The position numbers and the translations under genes were made by a program. A model generated the notes under the pieces. The model ran no database searches and was not told where the DNA came from. It worked only from the letters and a program-made list of their open reading frames with translations. This document shows, piece after piece, positions 1 through 12,644 of a stretch of 64,000 bases of DNA (position 1 is its first letter; the number at the start of each line of letters is the position of its first letter). The stretch covers positions 349,046-413,045 of the forward strand of contig MNCI01007937.1 in the NCBI GenBank assembly GCA_015680685.1, written 5' to 3'. This stretch comes from Gnetum montanum (lineage: Eukaryota > Streptophyta > Gnetopsida > Gnetales > Gnetaceae).

Positions 1-394
1 TAAATTGTATTACTTATTGCAGTAGATAATTGTTGTTGCTGATTTTGAAGAGAGCATTCTTTGCCTTTTCTATTGGGATGAATAGCAGTAGGATCCATAT
101 TTTTGAAAATGCACAAATTCCAATATTGCACCTCTTAATCTTATAAGACAATGCCCAAGTTCAATATCTATAAATACTGTACCACACCAAAACCATCATC
201 ACCCTAATCGTCACCATGATTGTAACCTTCACCATTTTTATTAATAATAAATATTAATTATTGCCCAATTTCTATAATAAAAAATATTCATTATTACTAT
301 AATCATAACTATCACCGTTTATAATAATAATAACTATTCAATATTACCCATCATTTATAATAATAAATATTCATTGGTTACCCACGTCGGGACC
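1..394. other. AT-rich flank, no gene seen
   Basis: The stretch is AT-rich and dominated by runs built from ATT/AAT (for example around 235-375). I see no reading frame, RNA gene or transposon motif that I can support. Confidence 0.5.
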
Positions 395-1115
395 TACATG
401 TGAGGGAATAAAAAGAAACAAATGGGAAGCCTAGGGGTCTGGGGCATCAATCAAATAAAGATTCAGCTCCCCTGCAATGACTCTTTTGCTTCCTTGCACA
501 TGAGAGAATATGAAAAGATGAATGGGGAGCCTAGGGGTCGAGGGCATCAATTGAATAGAGATTCAGCTCCCCTGCAGTGACTCTTTGGCTCCCCTGCATG
601 TGGTGCATGTGCATGAGGAAATACGAAGAGACGAATGGGGAGCCCAAGGGTTGGGGGACGTCAATCTAAAAGATATTTAGCTCCCTTGCAGTGACTCTTT
701 GGCTTTTTGACTTTTCAGATTCGGCTCCCCTGCAATGACTCTTTGGCTCCTTTGCAATCGAATAAAGATTCAGCTCCCCTGTAATGACTCTTTGGCTTCC
801 CTGCGCATGGTGCATGCACATGAAAGAATACAAAAAGATGAATGGGGAGCTCAAGGGTCGAGGGCATTAATTGAATAGAGATTCAGCTCCCTTGCAGTGA
901 CTCTTTGGCTCCCCTACATGTGGTGCATGCACGTGAGGAAATATGAAGAGACAAATGGGGAGCCCAAGGGTCAAGGGGCATCAATTGAATAGAGATTTAG
1001 CTCCCTTGCAGTGACTCTTTGGCTTTTTGACTTTTTAGATTCGGCTCCCCTGCAATGACTCTTTGGCTCCCCAACATGTGGTGCATTATATGGAGGGTGA
1101 CAAATCCACTCCCCA
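395..1115. repeat. Complex tandem repeat with higher-order period near 320 bp
   Basis: A unit containing a GATTCAGCTCCCCTGCA-like core followed by GTGACTCTTTGGCTCC recurs with starts near 460, 560, 672, 719, 767, 880, 993 and 1038. Spacings are about 100-113 bp with shorter half units. The order 560/672/719 is repeated 320 bp later at 880/993/1038, so there is a higher-order block. Copies differ by point changes and small indels. It is GC-richer than its surroundings. An incidental 62-residue frame on the minus strand is only the repeat translated. Confidence 0.8.
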
Positions 1116-2165
1116 TGCCCCCCTATCCTATGAGAACATGGAGGGTGACAAATCCACTCCCCTCTCCCCCCTTATCCTATGAGATGAGTTGGCCTCTTGG
1201 CCAAACATTTTATTAGAAACCTTGTCTAGCCCATATCCTAAGACTTTTGATCCATAACCTTTATGCTTCATGAAGAGGAAAATATAATAACCTTTCTTAT
1301 TTGAGGGGTTCTAACTCCTCTTGCATTTCAATGCAAAGCATCTAGAGTAGCCATGGAAACACAAGAAGAGGGACATGGAAACACAAGAAGAAGTGGATTA
1401 ATTCTATACAACATGAACCTTCTAAACTTAAAAAATAATTTTGGTATATCTTATATTTTTATAAAATGGAGAAAAATAATTTTTGTATATCTTGTATTTT
1501 TATAAAATGGAGACCTTATACACTTTTTGGATATGTGAGCCATGTACTTATTTTTGTGAATAAATAATAAAATGTGATATATATGAAATTGTCATCTATG
1601 TCATTGGGACCATGAGATTACAAGGATCGTTTTTTCATTTCGACGTGTACTATATGTTAAAAAAATTAATATTTTTTATTATATATTTATACTTCTATTA
1701 CTTAATTTAATAAACTTAAAGTGCAAATAACTTTATCTTTAGATGTCCAATTGAGGTGAAATAAGTGTTATTAGGATCATTATTTTATGCACCATTTTAT
1801 GATGTAACTAGTGGAATTTTTAGACATATACCTTTTTGTGGCTGTGCAAAATTCTAGTTTTCTCTAAATAAATTTTATTTAATTATATATGTGAGAATTA
1901 TAAAATTTTACTATGCTAAATTGCTTTACTGTATTTATGCCCTTAATTAATAATTTTTATCTTTTTTACCACTTCCTTTGAGTTAGCAAATCCAAGGTAA
2001 ATCCAAATCCTTGGGGTTTTGTACCATGTTTATTAGTTATTTATAGGATATTTTATAGATAAGTAATGGGGGTGTTACATGTATGACTATAGGAAATATT
2101 GCTACTATTATAAGACTGCTAGACATGATACAAATAATTATAAGAATCTAGATGATGATACCTAG
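1116..2165. other. AT-rich noncoding stretch left of element A
   Basis: It starts with two copies of a short GGAGGGTGACAAATCCACTCCCC-type unit (about 1093-1163), then becomes very AT-rich. No gene or recognisable mobile-element coding sequence was seen before the LTR at 2166. Confidence 0.5.
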
Positions 2166-3031
2166 TGATGAACAACGAGTAGTCCCTATGTCCAATTATA
2201 TAAATCACAAGCGTTACATTAGCGATTTGGTTGATTTCCATGGACTTTAGCTCCTAAATGCATAATAGGAAAAGGTAGTGACTTAAAGATGTGATTGTTG
2301 TCTTCTTGACTTCACTTGTGTGACTGCACGCATACAGTTAAGTGTTAGCCAAGGTGCATGATTTTTATTGATTTTATATTTTATTTTATTTAATCAAAGT
2401 GTGAAATAAAGAGAGAATTAATTAATGACTAACTATTTAACTATCTAGTGTCCTAATCCAAATATCCTAACATAAGCATTTGAGCCCACTTTCCATTTGC
2501 ATCTTGAACTTGCTTTAATGCTATTGGGTTACCAAGTGCCTACTAATTGGCATACTAAATAGCCACTACTATGATTACCAAGCGGTAAGCGATATGTTCG
2601 AAGTGGTTGTACTTATGCATTCATTATTAACCATATTAATTAATTAAATACATTAATGTAAAAATGCATAAGTAAATGAATGCACAAAAAGAAACATTAA
2701 TCTATTCTAAGTGCTGCAAGAAATGCCAAGAATCTCATCTTTATTGCCAGTCACATCAATGTGTTCAGGTACAAGATACTTGATTACAGAATCGTACAAT
2801 CCTTGAAATCCTACTACGAGCACTTAGAAAATATTCTAACTCTAGGCTAAGAAAACTACAAGAGCTCTGCTATGCTATGGACTTAATGCGCTATAAATGT
2901 GGTAGGTATGTGCATTTATATAGGCAAAGATAGACATTACATACACACATCTAATCATGCATTGATGGGGATGTGTTGATGGGATTACATCGATGGGGCT
3001 TCATCGATGTAGCCCATTAAGTGATTTATCA
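2166..3031 (-). repeat. 3' LTR of element A
   Basis: The boundaries are TGATGA at 2166 and TTTATCA ending at 3031, the same inverted ends as the other LTRs here (TGATGAG...CTCATCA). The right end abuts a polypurine tract. In the sense (minus) direction U3 comes first and carries CATCGATG palindromes (2989-2996, 3002-3009) and a CATTGATG copy (2960-2967), followed by a TATA box (revcomp CCTATATAAATG, 2913-2924). The sequence is diverged from the LTR at 24084, so this is an older or different subfamily copy. No 5-bp duplication could be checked because the partner LTR is not clean. Confidence 0.75.
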
Positions 3032-3043
3032 TACCCCCATGAC
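3032..3043 (-). other. Polypurine tract of element A
   Basis: The minus-strand reading is GTCATGGGGGTA directly next to the 3' LTR, the expected place for the plus-strand DNA primer. The same word adjoins the LTRs at 13252, 24966 and 51318. Confidence 0.8.
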
Positions 3044-3239
3044 TGAATAAAAAGTCATCCTTGAGTGAGCAAAAGCACGATCGAGCTTCTTACAAAATTG
3101 GGAAGGTATGAAATCATTGATTGATTGACTCTATTGACTAAATCTAAATGTTAGATTATACAGAATTATAATAATTATAAAAATGGATGTTTAGGATAAT
3201 AAAATTGAACACTCTTATAAAAATGGATAGTTGGAATCC

Positions 3240-6083
3240 TTTGGTGGCCAAAGACAAAGAGGAGATCAAATAGTGCCAAGAGGTGAAGGCTCTTGGGGTG
3301 TTGAAGGACCTTCTCCAATCTTTGGCTCTCATGGCAGTGGCAGTTGAGGCTAAGGCAGTGGTTGTGACTTTCTGTTGTAGTTGGTTGTTTAGGTAAAAGA
3401 GAAAAGACATCTAGTAATGCCTTTATCTTCTCCTCCTTATGTCAGGGGTTGTACAGACTCCACACAGTGTCACGAATGTGGGCTAGTATGGAAATGTTCC
3501 ATGGATAGGGCATTGCCAGGAATAGTCCCTTAACATTGATGAACTAGGCTGTAAATTGTTTACATTTAACATTGAATGTCTTGACGAGGTTCTGTAGCTC
3601 ATGGTAGTTATTCATTCTTTTGGCTAGGTTCTTAGTAACCAACCACTAGCCTGTAAATTGGCTCCTAAGAGCTTCAAGCTCTACATTAGCTATTTCTAGC
3701 TTATGCTTGGTGTCTTTGTGATGATTGAATTCTACCTCATAAAGGAGGTATGAGTTGGCCACCTACTTTTCTAACTTTAACCATGGCCTCCCATCTATCA
3801 ATATTTCCAAGTTTGCATAATAGAGGTTGGGTAGCTCCATATACTCCATCATCTCCTTAATTTACAACTCCTTTAGGTGCATCTTTGCCTTGTTATAGAC
3901 ATTTAATCCATCAAAGATTGGTTTGTATATATCACTTCTTTGCTGGAGTTCTTGGAGGGCCTCATTCATTTTTGCCATCTTTGCCTTGGCCAGCTGAATT
4001 TCCTTTTTGTTTACATCCCTGGGGAGTCCAACCTAGTCCCTATAATGATTCTTCACTCGTTGAAATTTTAGGGCCTGATTCTTCCAGGTAGCTACCTCAA
4101 TGGCCAATTTTTGGTGAAGTGCACAGACTTTCTCCATTGACAAATTATAGTTTGTAGTTGCCAACTTGCTCAAATCCATGTTCACCTTGGTGAGCTGTTC
4201 CTACTACTGTCTCACAAACTTGACCATTTGGTCCTTTTATTCCTTAACATTTCATAGGTGGTGAATGTCTTTGGTCAAAGTTAGATTTTCCTTGTGAACT
4301 TGCCATTAGTATGGATGGAAAGAGTCTTTAATAAGGATGCATTAAAGACCACCATCTCCTTTGCATTCTCAAACTCTTTCAATTTGTTCTGAAGTTGCAA
4401 GAAAGCTTCATCCCTTATAATGGCTTGGCTGAAAATGGTGGGATTAGCCAAGCGAGCTCTTAGTTCTGTAACTTTGGTAGCCAACAGTTGATTTTTGGTT
4501 ATGGTCACCTCAAGTTTCTCATTCACAATGATGAACTTACCCTTGGTCTTTAGCAGCCCCAACTAGGTAGTAGTGATTTCTTCCAGAATATCAAAGATCT
4601 CCAGAAGTGGTTGCTTGGTTCCCACTAGTTGGTCTAGCACTTTCTCATGTTGGACTTCACTTAGCCTCCTGCTTCTTGCTCCTATGGATGCTTGCACATC
4701 TTTGAGTGTAGCAATGTCTGGCATAGTGATCATAAAAGCATTCAGGGCCTCTACTACTTAGTTGGCCACTACCTCTGCTGTTGTTTCCTATCCACGGTGC
4801 TGCATCACTAGGACAATTACTCCCTCACCCTCCTCTAGGCATACTAAGAAAGTGGCAAAATTCCTAGAGATCTCTAAGAATTGTTGTTGTCCAAGAATGG
4901 ACATGATCACTTCTTAGGTGCTCAAATTTAATCTCTTGGGCTTCTACATCTTTTGCATGAAAAATAGTAATGTGGTCTCTCTCAGCTAGTTGATGGTTCA
5001 GGTAACTTCATTGAGGTGACTCAACATTGGTCAATAGATTGAGAGATCTCCATCACTTGTTTCTCCCTATTGTCACTATAGGAGTTGCTCATAGAGCTTC
5101 CTCATGTGCTCAATTACTGCACAAGCCTCCAGTGTTGTTTCTCTAGTAGGTGGTGGGGGTGGTGGCCCTTCTTCTTCAAGCAATTAGGAAAGCACCTTAT
5201 CTTTCATCATCTCCTGCCAAGATGTAGTAGGAGCATGACAAAGCATTTCATTTGTGTAATGAGTTATTCCTCCTCTTTTGCAAAGTTTTTTTTTGATTAG
5301 ACACTGAAAAGGGAGTGTCTTTCTTCCTTGCTTATTCTCTTTGAATTGTTCTATCTCCATGAAGATAAGTTGGGGAAGGTTGATAAGGAATTTTTAGCTT
5401 AGCCTCACCATTGGGTTTAGGTGATAGGTTGCAATCTTGAAATAGGCCCTCTCTACCTTAGTAAGGGCATTGTACTTCTTATAGTTGACTCCATAGCACT
5501 ATTGGATCCATTCCTTTTTTATGTGGGGGTCCGGTTGTGTAGGAATTTTTGTCAAAGTTTTCCCAATGTCAAGCAACCCGAGGACCTTTACAATGGCCTT
5601 CATGAAGTAGGACACATTGATGTCCTTAATTTTCATAGTCGCATCTACCTATTAATTATTCTAGAAGAGGTAAGTCTCTTCCATGTACCACTTCATACTA
5701 GAAGTGAGGATGGACCACATGGGAGATCCTTGTAGTTGTATCTTTACCTCTTTTAGTGTTAGGTCCAAGAATGTGCCAAAGTTGAGTTCCTGAAGAATGA
5801 CACTTTGGACCTCCTTAGAATGGATTTGTTTTAGGTAGGCCTTGATGAAGGTAACCTCCAAATTTGGTCTAGGCCTTGGCACCTCATCTTGTCTAGACTG
5901 GCATGTTTCTACAGTGGAAATCTAGCAAATAGATTCCACTTTGGGCTCCTCCCAAAGAGGTCTCATGGCATGGGTTTCAACTTCACCTTCTTGGGGCTAT
6001 TGTGGTTGTTGGCCCCTTCCCCCTCATGGCTACTTCTCTTGTGGTTATGATGGTCCTTCTACTTGTGGTCTCTTTGGCACCAT
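3240..6083 (-). pseudogene. ORFX of element A (extra gene after pol; degraded)
   Basis: A degraded coding region on the sense strand lies between integrase and the 3' LTR, homologous by position and short matches to ORFX of C, D and E. I choose the start at 6083 because the ATG follows a GATCGCAG that is conserved in form in the other copies, and the first codons read MVPKRP, a basic opening. The segment near 5661-5882 holds a globular part (ELNFGTFLDLTLKEVK) shared with C, D and E. The part near 4281-4562 is a lysine/glutamate/leucine-rich stretch typical of coiled coils. Many stops and frame changes break it, and the C-terminal limit is approximate. The function is unknown. It has no signal peptide or clear membrane segment, so an envelope protein is unlikely. 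The family may be undescribed, or may relate to plant-transposon 'Athila ORF1 / Transposase_32' domains (inference). Confidence 0.6.
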
Positions 6084-7967
6084 CTGCGATCACACACATA
6101 GCCAAGGATTATCATTTTATGTATGACTTATAACACATTGATACCTTGTCCCATTTGGCTAGTTACACCCAAGCTAATTTGTGATCATGATAGATTAATT
6201 ATTTTAAGATTATTTTATTCTAATGGCTACTCAAGTTTGTTAGTGAGGTTTAACTTAGGTGCATTAGTGATGTTTAATATTATTTTATTAGTTAAACCAT
6301 TTGGGAGTTAGAAAAATTTTGAAAAATTTTCCATAAAAAACCATAGGTTTGTGGCCTCCATGACATAAAGCTTGCATCTGGTAGCTGAAGGATCGAAGAA
6401 CGAGTTGATTTGGGTAAGCAGTTAGGAAGCTATGGGCTTGAGAAAGCTTTGGGTTCTAAAAATTGCAAAAACTCCCCTAGCATTATGAGGTAAATGTGAA
6501 AATTTTTCCAACTCTCATCACATATTTATACTATTTTTGTGCTACATCAATGCATCAGGTTGCATTGATGGGAATGCATCAACTCAACCAAAAACCAAAA
6601 TTTTCACAACAAAAAAACAAAGTAAGGAAAAAGAGTTTTGCCATGAAATTTGGGTCCAGAGGAAGCTAGAAAAGCATAGAATAAGAACAAATGCTTAAAG
6701 AGGGCTAGGAATATGTTTGAAAAGGAGATTTATTAGGAGATAATTACTAAGAAGTGCAAAAACTAGATGCGTTGAGGTGCAAAACAAAGGTTTTGAAAGC
6801 AAAATACCTAAGGAATAAGGAAATTAACCATCCTAGCTAAGGAGTATGCAAGTGGGTCATCACCATAGCAGGTTTATGTCCATAATGCCCTTGCATGCCC
6901 TCCAACTAAGGAGTTAGTGGATTCCAAGGATAATTAATGGTTGTGGATTGTGAAAAATCGAATCACCAAAGAAACCATCAAAGAATTAAGACTATCTCAA
7001 AATGAACCTATCAATACAACATGATAAGAGGCAGTGAGATGGTACATGGGAAGAATAGGTGGATGGAAGAGAGTATGGAATGGAGTCCCACATTATGGTC
7101 ACATGAAGTCCCTTGTGGAGGATGTGATTAGTATGACCTGATAGCCTCCATCCTTAGTTGAAATCAATATCATCCACTTTCAATGACTTCACATTAGCAC
7201 ATTAGACCATTCCAGCCCCCAAGGTATAGGAACATCCCTACAGACCACTCACCATTCCAAAGAAAGAAGAAATGAGAAGTAGGAAGTGGAAAGGGCCTTA
7301 GTTAGAGGGGTGTCTTTAGGCATGGGTAACATGTCTTTCCAGCTTCATAACTAATGCTTGTAGCTCAATATTGTGTCTAAGGGATGTGCTTTGAATTCCC
7401 ATTATTTGTTTTTGCCAATGGGAACCACACCATGTAAAGACATTGCTTCCTATTTATTAGTCGATGTAGGAATGGTGAGAAATCCATGGAAAAACTCATG
7501 AAATCCTAGATGGTAGGTAGGTGCAAAAGGTAAAAAATCCTCTTGAAGCCATACCCTTGTTCATCCACTTAATTTGTTTCAAGTTTGGAAAATACCAAGG
7601 CCATAAATTCATTGTAAGTTATTATTGAGAAATGACCTCATATTTTTGAAATGAGGAAACACCATAGAGTTGTGTGGAATGGGTGGATGATGTGAACTCA
7701 CTACTTGATATTATGAGAAGACCAATGTTCCATTAATTAACATCAAGATTCTAAGATGAAATACAATCATTTTAAATTAAGTAAACAATATAAGTTACAA
7801 ACCACCATCAATTAGTAACTGTATTCAACATTGAAGTCTTGATTGAAATAAAGGAAAAGAAGATACTTAAGAAAAGTTTAAATAAGGAAAAAATTAGAAA
7901 AAATGTAAAATATTCAAGAAAACACAATATGATGTAAAACAAAAAAGTTTAAAAACTGAGGAGCTAC
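6084..7967 (-). other. Noncoding spacer of element A, between integrase and ORFX
   Basis: No coding sequence was recognised. It holds the internal promoter-like block listed separately and short blocks conserved with the spacers of B, C, D and E: GTGGGTCATCACCATAGCAG-like near 6855, GGCATGGGTAACATGTCTTT near 7319, and a CTTGAAGCCATACCCTT block near 7543. These blocks keep the same order in all five elements. Confidence 0.6.
6520..6592 (-). promoter_or_regulatory. Internal promoter-like block upstream of ORFX in element A
   Basis: Reading on the minus strand, palindrome-like CATCAATG (6545-6552) and CATTGATG (6563-6570) words precede a TATA box (revcomp AGTATAAATATG, about 6521-6533). The 12-mer TGCATTGATGGG at 6561-6572 also occurs in this element's own U3 at 2958-2969. 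The ORFX start lies about 430 bp downstream. That it drives ORFX transcription is inference. Confidence 0.5.
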
Positions 7968-7989
7968 TTATAATATCAACATGGATGGA

Positions 7990-9440
7990 CATCTCCCCTC
8001 ACAACTAAGTTGGAAGGAGGAGATCCAAAAGATTGAACATGCATGTTTATCAGTTGAGGCTTTTGTTCCACTAGTTGTTTTTGGCTCAAGAAAATGTTTA
8101 AGTTGTTGGGTGTTTACCAAAAATATCTTGTTTGGGCTGTTAGGATGGTATATCATCATGGCCCTGGATGGAAAGGTTTCATAAATAATGTAAGGGCCCT
8201 TCCATAATGTTTGAAATTTGGTACATTGAGGCATGTGCATGGTGTTCTAGTAGAGCACCTTATTCCATGGTTGAAAATTTACCTTTCAAATATTAAGGTC
8301 ATGACATTGTTTGTCATGTACCTTATGCACTTCATTTGATGATAGGACCACTAATCTATTCTTGTCTAGCATGTTGAGATTCATCACTCTTTCTCTTTGG
8401 GCTAGACTTAAGTCCAAGTCAAGGTCATAAGTTGTTGAAAGTATACACAGCTCAACTTGGATGGGAAGCATTGGAAGTTTTCCATACATGAGCTCATCGG
8501 GAGAATACCCAATAAGAAGTTTTCATGTTGAATGATAAGCCCAAAGAGCATCATTGAGTTTGTTGCTCTAGTTCTTCATATATTTACTAACTGTTTGTGT
8601 TAGTATTTTGGTAATTTCCATGTTAGTAACCTTAGGTTGGTTGTTAGCTTGGGGGGTAGTAAGGAGTTGTTAGTTTATGTTAAACCCCAAATTTTTGCAT
8701 GAGATTTTGAAAAGTGACACTTGTAAAGTATGTCCCATTGTCATAAACTAGTGTTCATGGCACACCAAACTTGTTGACAACATTTTTTTGTACAAACTGT
8801 GCTATCTTAGAGGATGAATGGTCAGTGATGGTAACAACTTTAGCCCACTTGGTATAGTAGTCAATAGCCACGATGATGTTGGTCTTTCCATTTGACATAG
8901 GGTTGATGGACCCCATGAAATCAATCCCTCAAATATCGAAAGGCTCTAATGGTTGGATCCACTATTGTAGCCCTTTCATGTATGCGGTCATCCCTCCATC
9001 ATGCTAGCACCAGTCACAAGAATAGAAGAAGTGATGGGAATCCTAGAAGATCATGGGCCAATAATATCCTACCATGAGGATCTTAGTGGCCATCCTCCTC
9101 CCAGCATAGTGGCCCCCACAAGGGCCCTCATGTGCATCTTGGAGGACTTGAAGCTGATCTACATCAAGGACATACCATTGAATCAGGCCATTGACATAAC
9201 TCTTGTAGAGGTTACCCTTTATTTCCATGAAGTGCTTGGTCTAATGAAGAAACTGTTGTTTCTTCCTATGGTCCCATTCCTGTGGCATCTCTTGGGTGAG
9301 TAGATATGAGAGGATGTTATCATATTAGTTTGTTTCCTTGGGAGGTGAAGCATTAACAATGCCAACAAAGAGGAGTTCATCAAGAAATTGATTAGATAAT
9401 GGGCTCTCATCCTCTTTGATATCCCATCACAATCAAGACA
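7990..9440 (-). pseudogene. Integrase of element A (degraded)
   Basis: The zinc-binding N-terminal domain is clear at 9043-9228 with HEGPCGGHYAGRR and GYYWP, and a C-x2-C (CDWC) follows near 9005-9020. The catalytic core is broken across frames at about 8500-8960 (GIDFMG-type start, YDNGTYF). The C-terminal part at 7968-8240 and 8286-8489 has KFQTLWKGPYI. No chromodomain was seen, as expected for the Athila/Tat side of Ty3/Gypsy. Stops and frameshifts make it non-functional. It is the last pol domain before the spacer and ORFX. Confidence 0.8.
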
Positions 9441-9900
9441 ATTAGTCAACTACCACATTCTTGATTCCCTTTTAGTAAATCATTGATAAATCAAACTCTT
9501 GGAGGATCACTAGCCACTAGATGATACAAAGGCTCACCATTGGCTTATTCATCAGGAACCATATAACACTATGATTGGTATGTATAAACACTTTGTATCC
9601 AAGCACATAGTGCCTGAACTTTTCGAGGGCATACACCACTGCCATAAGCTCCTTTTTAGTAGTGGTGCAGTTGAGTTGTGAACTCATAGTGCTACTAGTT
9701 GCATAGTGGATGTACTATGTACATTTTTGATCATCCAATTGTGTAAGTGTTGCCCCCAAGGCATAATTGGATGCATCTTTCATGATGTGGAATGGCCTAG
9801 ACTAGTCAAGTGCTTGTAGAATTGGAGTTTCTATGAGTTTTTACTTTAGTTGTTGGAATGCATTTTCACATTCCTTGGTCTAGACAAATGGTGCATCTTT
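9441..9900 (-). pseudogene. RNase H of element A (degraded)
   Basis: The reverse-strand reading gives FHIMKDASNYALGATLTQLDD near 9720-9790, then a KELMAVVYALEKFR-like stretch and NKPMVS, the usual order of the Ty3/Gypsy RNase H that removes the RNA of the RNA-DNA hybrid. The first catalytic Asp appears as K-D within MKDAS. Frame breaks are present. It is contiguous with RT upstream and integrase downstream in a single polyprotein order. Confidence 0.75.
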
Positions 9901-10800
9901 TCTTGGTAAATTCCACCAATGGCTTGGCAATCTTCAAGAAGTTTTTAATGAAATGCAAGTAATAACCAGTGTGGCCAAGGAATGACCTCACATCCTTCAC
10001 TATTTTAGGTTGTCTAATGATTCCTTGGATGACCCTTATTTCTCTAAGTCCATCTCGATCCCTTTGTTTAAGATTTGATGTCCTAAGATAATGCTCTTTT
10101 GGATCATTAGTTGGTTATTTTGACAATTGAGCCATAAGTTGATCTTGACACACCTTTTAAGAACTTTCTCAAGATGGTCCAAGGCTTTTTAAAATGTGGT
10201 CCCATAGGTAGAGAAGTCATTCATAAAGACTTCTATCCCATTATTGATCTAATTTTGGAAGATGCGAAGGTCCAATCGTTGAAATGTGGTAGGAGCATTA
10301 CATAGGCTAAAGGGCATCTTTTGGTATGCAAAAGTCCCCTAAGAAGTTGTAAATGTTTTTTTGGCTTGGTCTTTAGGTGTGATTTGAATTTGGTTATAGC
10401 CACTATAACCACCCAAAAAGCTATAGTAACAATGCCCCATAATAGTATCTAACATTTGGTCCATAAATGACAATGAGAAATGATCTTTGTAAGTTGTTAT
10501 ATTTAAAAAATTTAAGGCTATATAGACTCTCCATTTTTCTTCTTTTTTGGGCATAATAACAAGTGGGATAACCCACTCACTATTTGCAATAGGATAAATG
10601 AACTTGGCCTTAAGGAGTTGTTCAATCTCCTCTTTAACGATTTGCTTTAGTTCTGGGTTCAAGTGTCTTTACAACTATCTCTTTGGTTTAATGGAGGAAT
10701 ATGTATAAATTCTATGTTGGCATATCCTTAGATCAACTCATGCTAACTCATGATATGACTAGGCAAAGATTTTTGGCCATTTATTGACAACTTCCAATAA
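9901..10800 (-). pseudogene. Reverse transcriptase of element A (degraded, catalytic motif altered)
   Basis: The open block at 10339-10662 reads as the fingers/palm of a Ty3/Gypsy RT (LLKAKFIYPIANSEW, MPKKEEKWRV, GGYSGYNQIQI). The active-site box lies at 10216-10224 and reads F-M-N-D where the family has [YF]-x-D-D, so one catalytic aspartate is changed to asparagine by a single base. In-frame stops break the rest. Gene order is protease-RT-RNase H-integrase on the minus strand, as in other Gypsy elements. Confidence 0.85.
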
Positions 10801-11049
10801 TTTCTTTTTCTATACAGGAGCAAGTGTGACATTGATAATTAATGGATTACCATTATTTAGAAATGCATACTCCATTCTTGCTAGTAGAGCCTTTAATTCA
10901 AGGGGCTCATGCTTAAAAGATTTAGAGATCTCCAACTCTTCCCAATCGATCTCACTTTGTGCATTAGAGAGTTGGCGATGGAGCTGCTCCAAGTTATCCA
11001 TGCTTTTCACATAGGAGCTAGTGACACTCTTATTTGGTTCCATGCATAT

Positions 11050-11760
11050 TGTTGATCCAACCTTATTTTTAATTATTAGCCATTAAGTACCCTCTTATTT
11101 AGTGGCTGCTACATACAGGCACCTTTGGATCTCTATGATATTTGCACACTAACTACATTCTTGAAGTGATGTGTCCTTGATAGCTCATAGTTTTTTCACA
11201 AAGTGGCACCCTATGTCATTGTACACGATGATGGAATTCTCTTCTTCTGAAATTTTCCAAATTTATGTTCCTTGGAAATTTTCAAGGAAAGATCTCTGAT
11301 CCCTAACCTTGCATCTATGGTGCGTAGCCATGCTCTTCCCATGATGATAGGAAAGTTCCCTTTGCTATTTTCCACATGGATCACTAGAAAATCGACAAGA
11401 TATGACCATTAACAAATGGTGGTCATAATGTCTTTCACCAATCCCAAACTAGCAGTGATGGATTAATCTATCATCTCTAGTCTAATGTTTCTCTTTTTTA
11501 AGGGAGGTAGGTTCTAGGCTTAGTACATTTCTTGCAAAATCAAGTTAACTCTAGAACCTAAGTTTAAAAGAGCCTTACATGGTTCATTTTTGACAATTTG
11601 TAAATAGATAAGAGGATTCCCAAGATCAAATCTCTTCTTGATGGCTGGCCTTAATCAAATCTATGACCGTATGGATCAACATGATAGTGTGTAATTGGGA
11701 AGCACTTTGGTTTGAAGGTTGTTTGATAGAAATTTCAGAGGTGGAAGTAGCAGGTTTAAT
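11050..11760 (-). pseudogene. Retropepsin-type protease of element A (degraded)
   Basis: The region aligns with the better-preserved protease of B (18212-18860). Where B has ALLDSGSRVN, A reads ALLNLGSRVN (about 11540-11575), losing the catalytic aspartate. Downstream is a MGRAWL-type motif near 11325-11345 (revcomp of CATGCTCTTCCCATGATGA). It would cleave the gag-pol polyprotein if intact. The segment at 10810-11043 is the linker between protease and RT. Confidence 0.7.
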
Positions 11761-12644
11761 AGCCATAGGTGTTTGTGAGGAGTTTGTGGGACTATTGATT
11801 TTGAAGAATGACCTTTTGTGAGGCTTGGATTGAAAATCACTTGACTGAAGAGCTAGTTGTAAGTTTACTACTCTTATAACGTTCCTTTTCTATGGTTGGG
11901 CAGGTATCTCACCTTGCATGGATGGAGTAGGTGGTAGAGGAGTTGAAGATGGTGGTGTAGGAGTGGAAGAGTGTTGAGGAGGATAGTAAGAAAATGAGGA
12001 CTCCCCCCTTGGCTAAGGTGCTCTATAGTATCTAGGAGGATAATAATGGTTTGAGAAGGAAGCATGGCTAGAAGAGTCACATGGAGAGATTGGTTGCTGA
12101 ACATAATACCCATATGGATTTGATTGCTAATAAGGGTATTATTGCCTTGGAGGTGGCATCCCCTACGACTGTGGGTGTTTCCATTGCTGGTATTGTTCTT
12201 AAGGTTGAGGTGGCACTTCACTCGAATAGTAAGCTTGTTGGTGGAATTGTTATAGATAATTGCCTTGTGAATAAGACAACCACCTGTGTGCTTACCATTT
12301 TTCTAGTCTACGATTTAGAGCATATATTCCAAACTCTTGTAGTTGTGATAAGACATGGCAACATCCCTTGGGATGTTTGTATTAGTAGATGTCACAACCA
12401 TTGTCATTAGTTTCTAAATCTACAACCTTCTTTACAGTTGTAGTTTTACCTTTATCTCTATGATGTTCATGTTTAGCATCCTTTTTCTTTCTTCACTCAT
12501 GAACACTTGCTACATGATCCTTATGTTCTTCTACAATCTTTAGAATCGCTTTGAATTTATCATCCAAGGACTCCCACATTTTGTCAACTTTAGCCAAATT
12601 TCAGTAATGGATTTTTAAATTGGCAAAGTTTTCATTTACACCAC
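11761..12644 (-). pseudogene. gag of element A, C-terminal part (split by element B)
   Basis: The minus strand carries proline/glutamine/tyrosine-rich gag tail sequence (11874-12221 region) and a cysteine-histidine cluster with HPKGCC near 12365-12385, followed by LQEFGIYALN as in B. The sequence stops at 12644, exactly where B's LTR begins, and resumes at 22289 on the far side, so one gag has been interrupted by insertion. Confidence 0.8.
12640..12644. repeat. Target-site duplication, left copy (ACCAC)
   Basis: ACCAC lies immediately left of B's TGATGAG end and is repeated at 22289-22293 immediately right of B's other end. Five bases is the usual duplication of Ty3/Gypsy integrases. Confidence 0.9.

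Noticed and set aside
5421-5735. A 104-codon plus-strand frame
   Set aside because: Overlaps the conserved ORFX domain on the minus strand; no family resemblance in the plus reading.
7968-9300. Chromodomain at the integrase end of A or B
   Set aside because: No aromatic-cage-like motif after the integrase C-terminal domain; the sequence passes into noncoding spacer.
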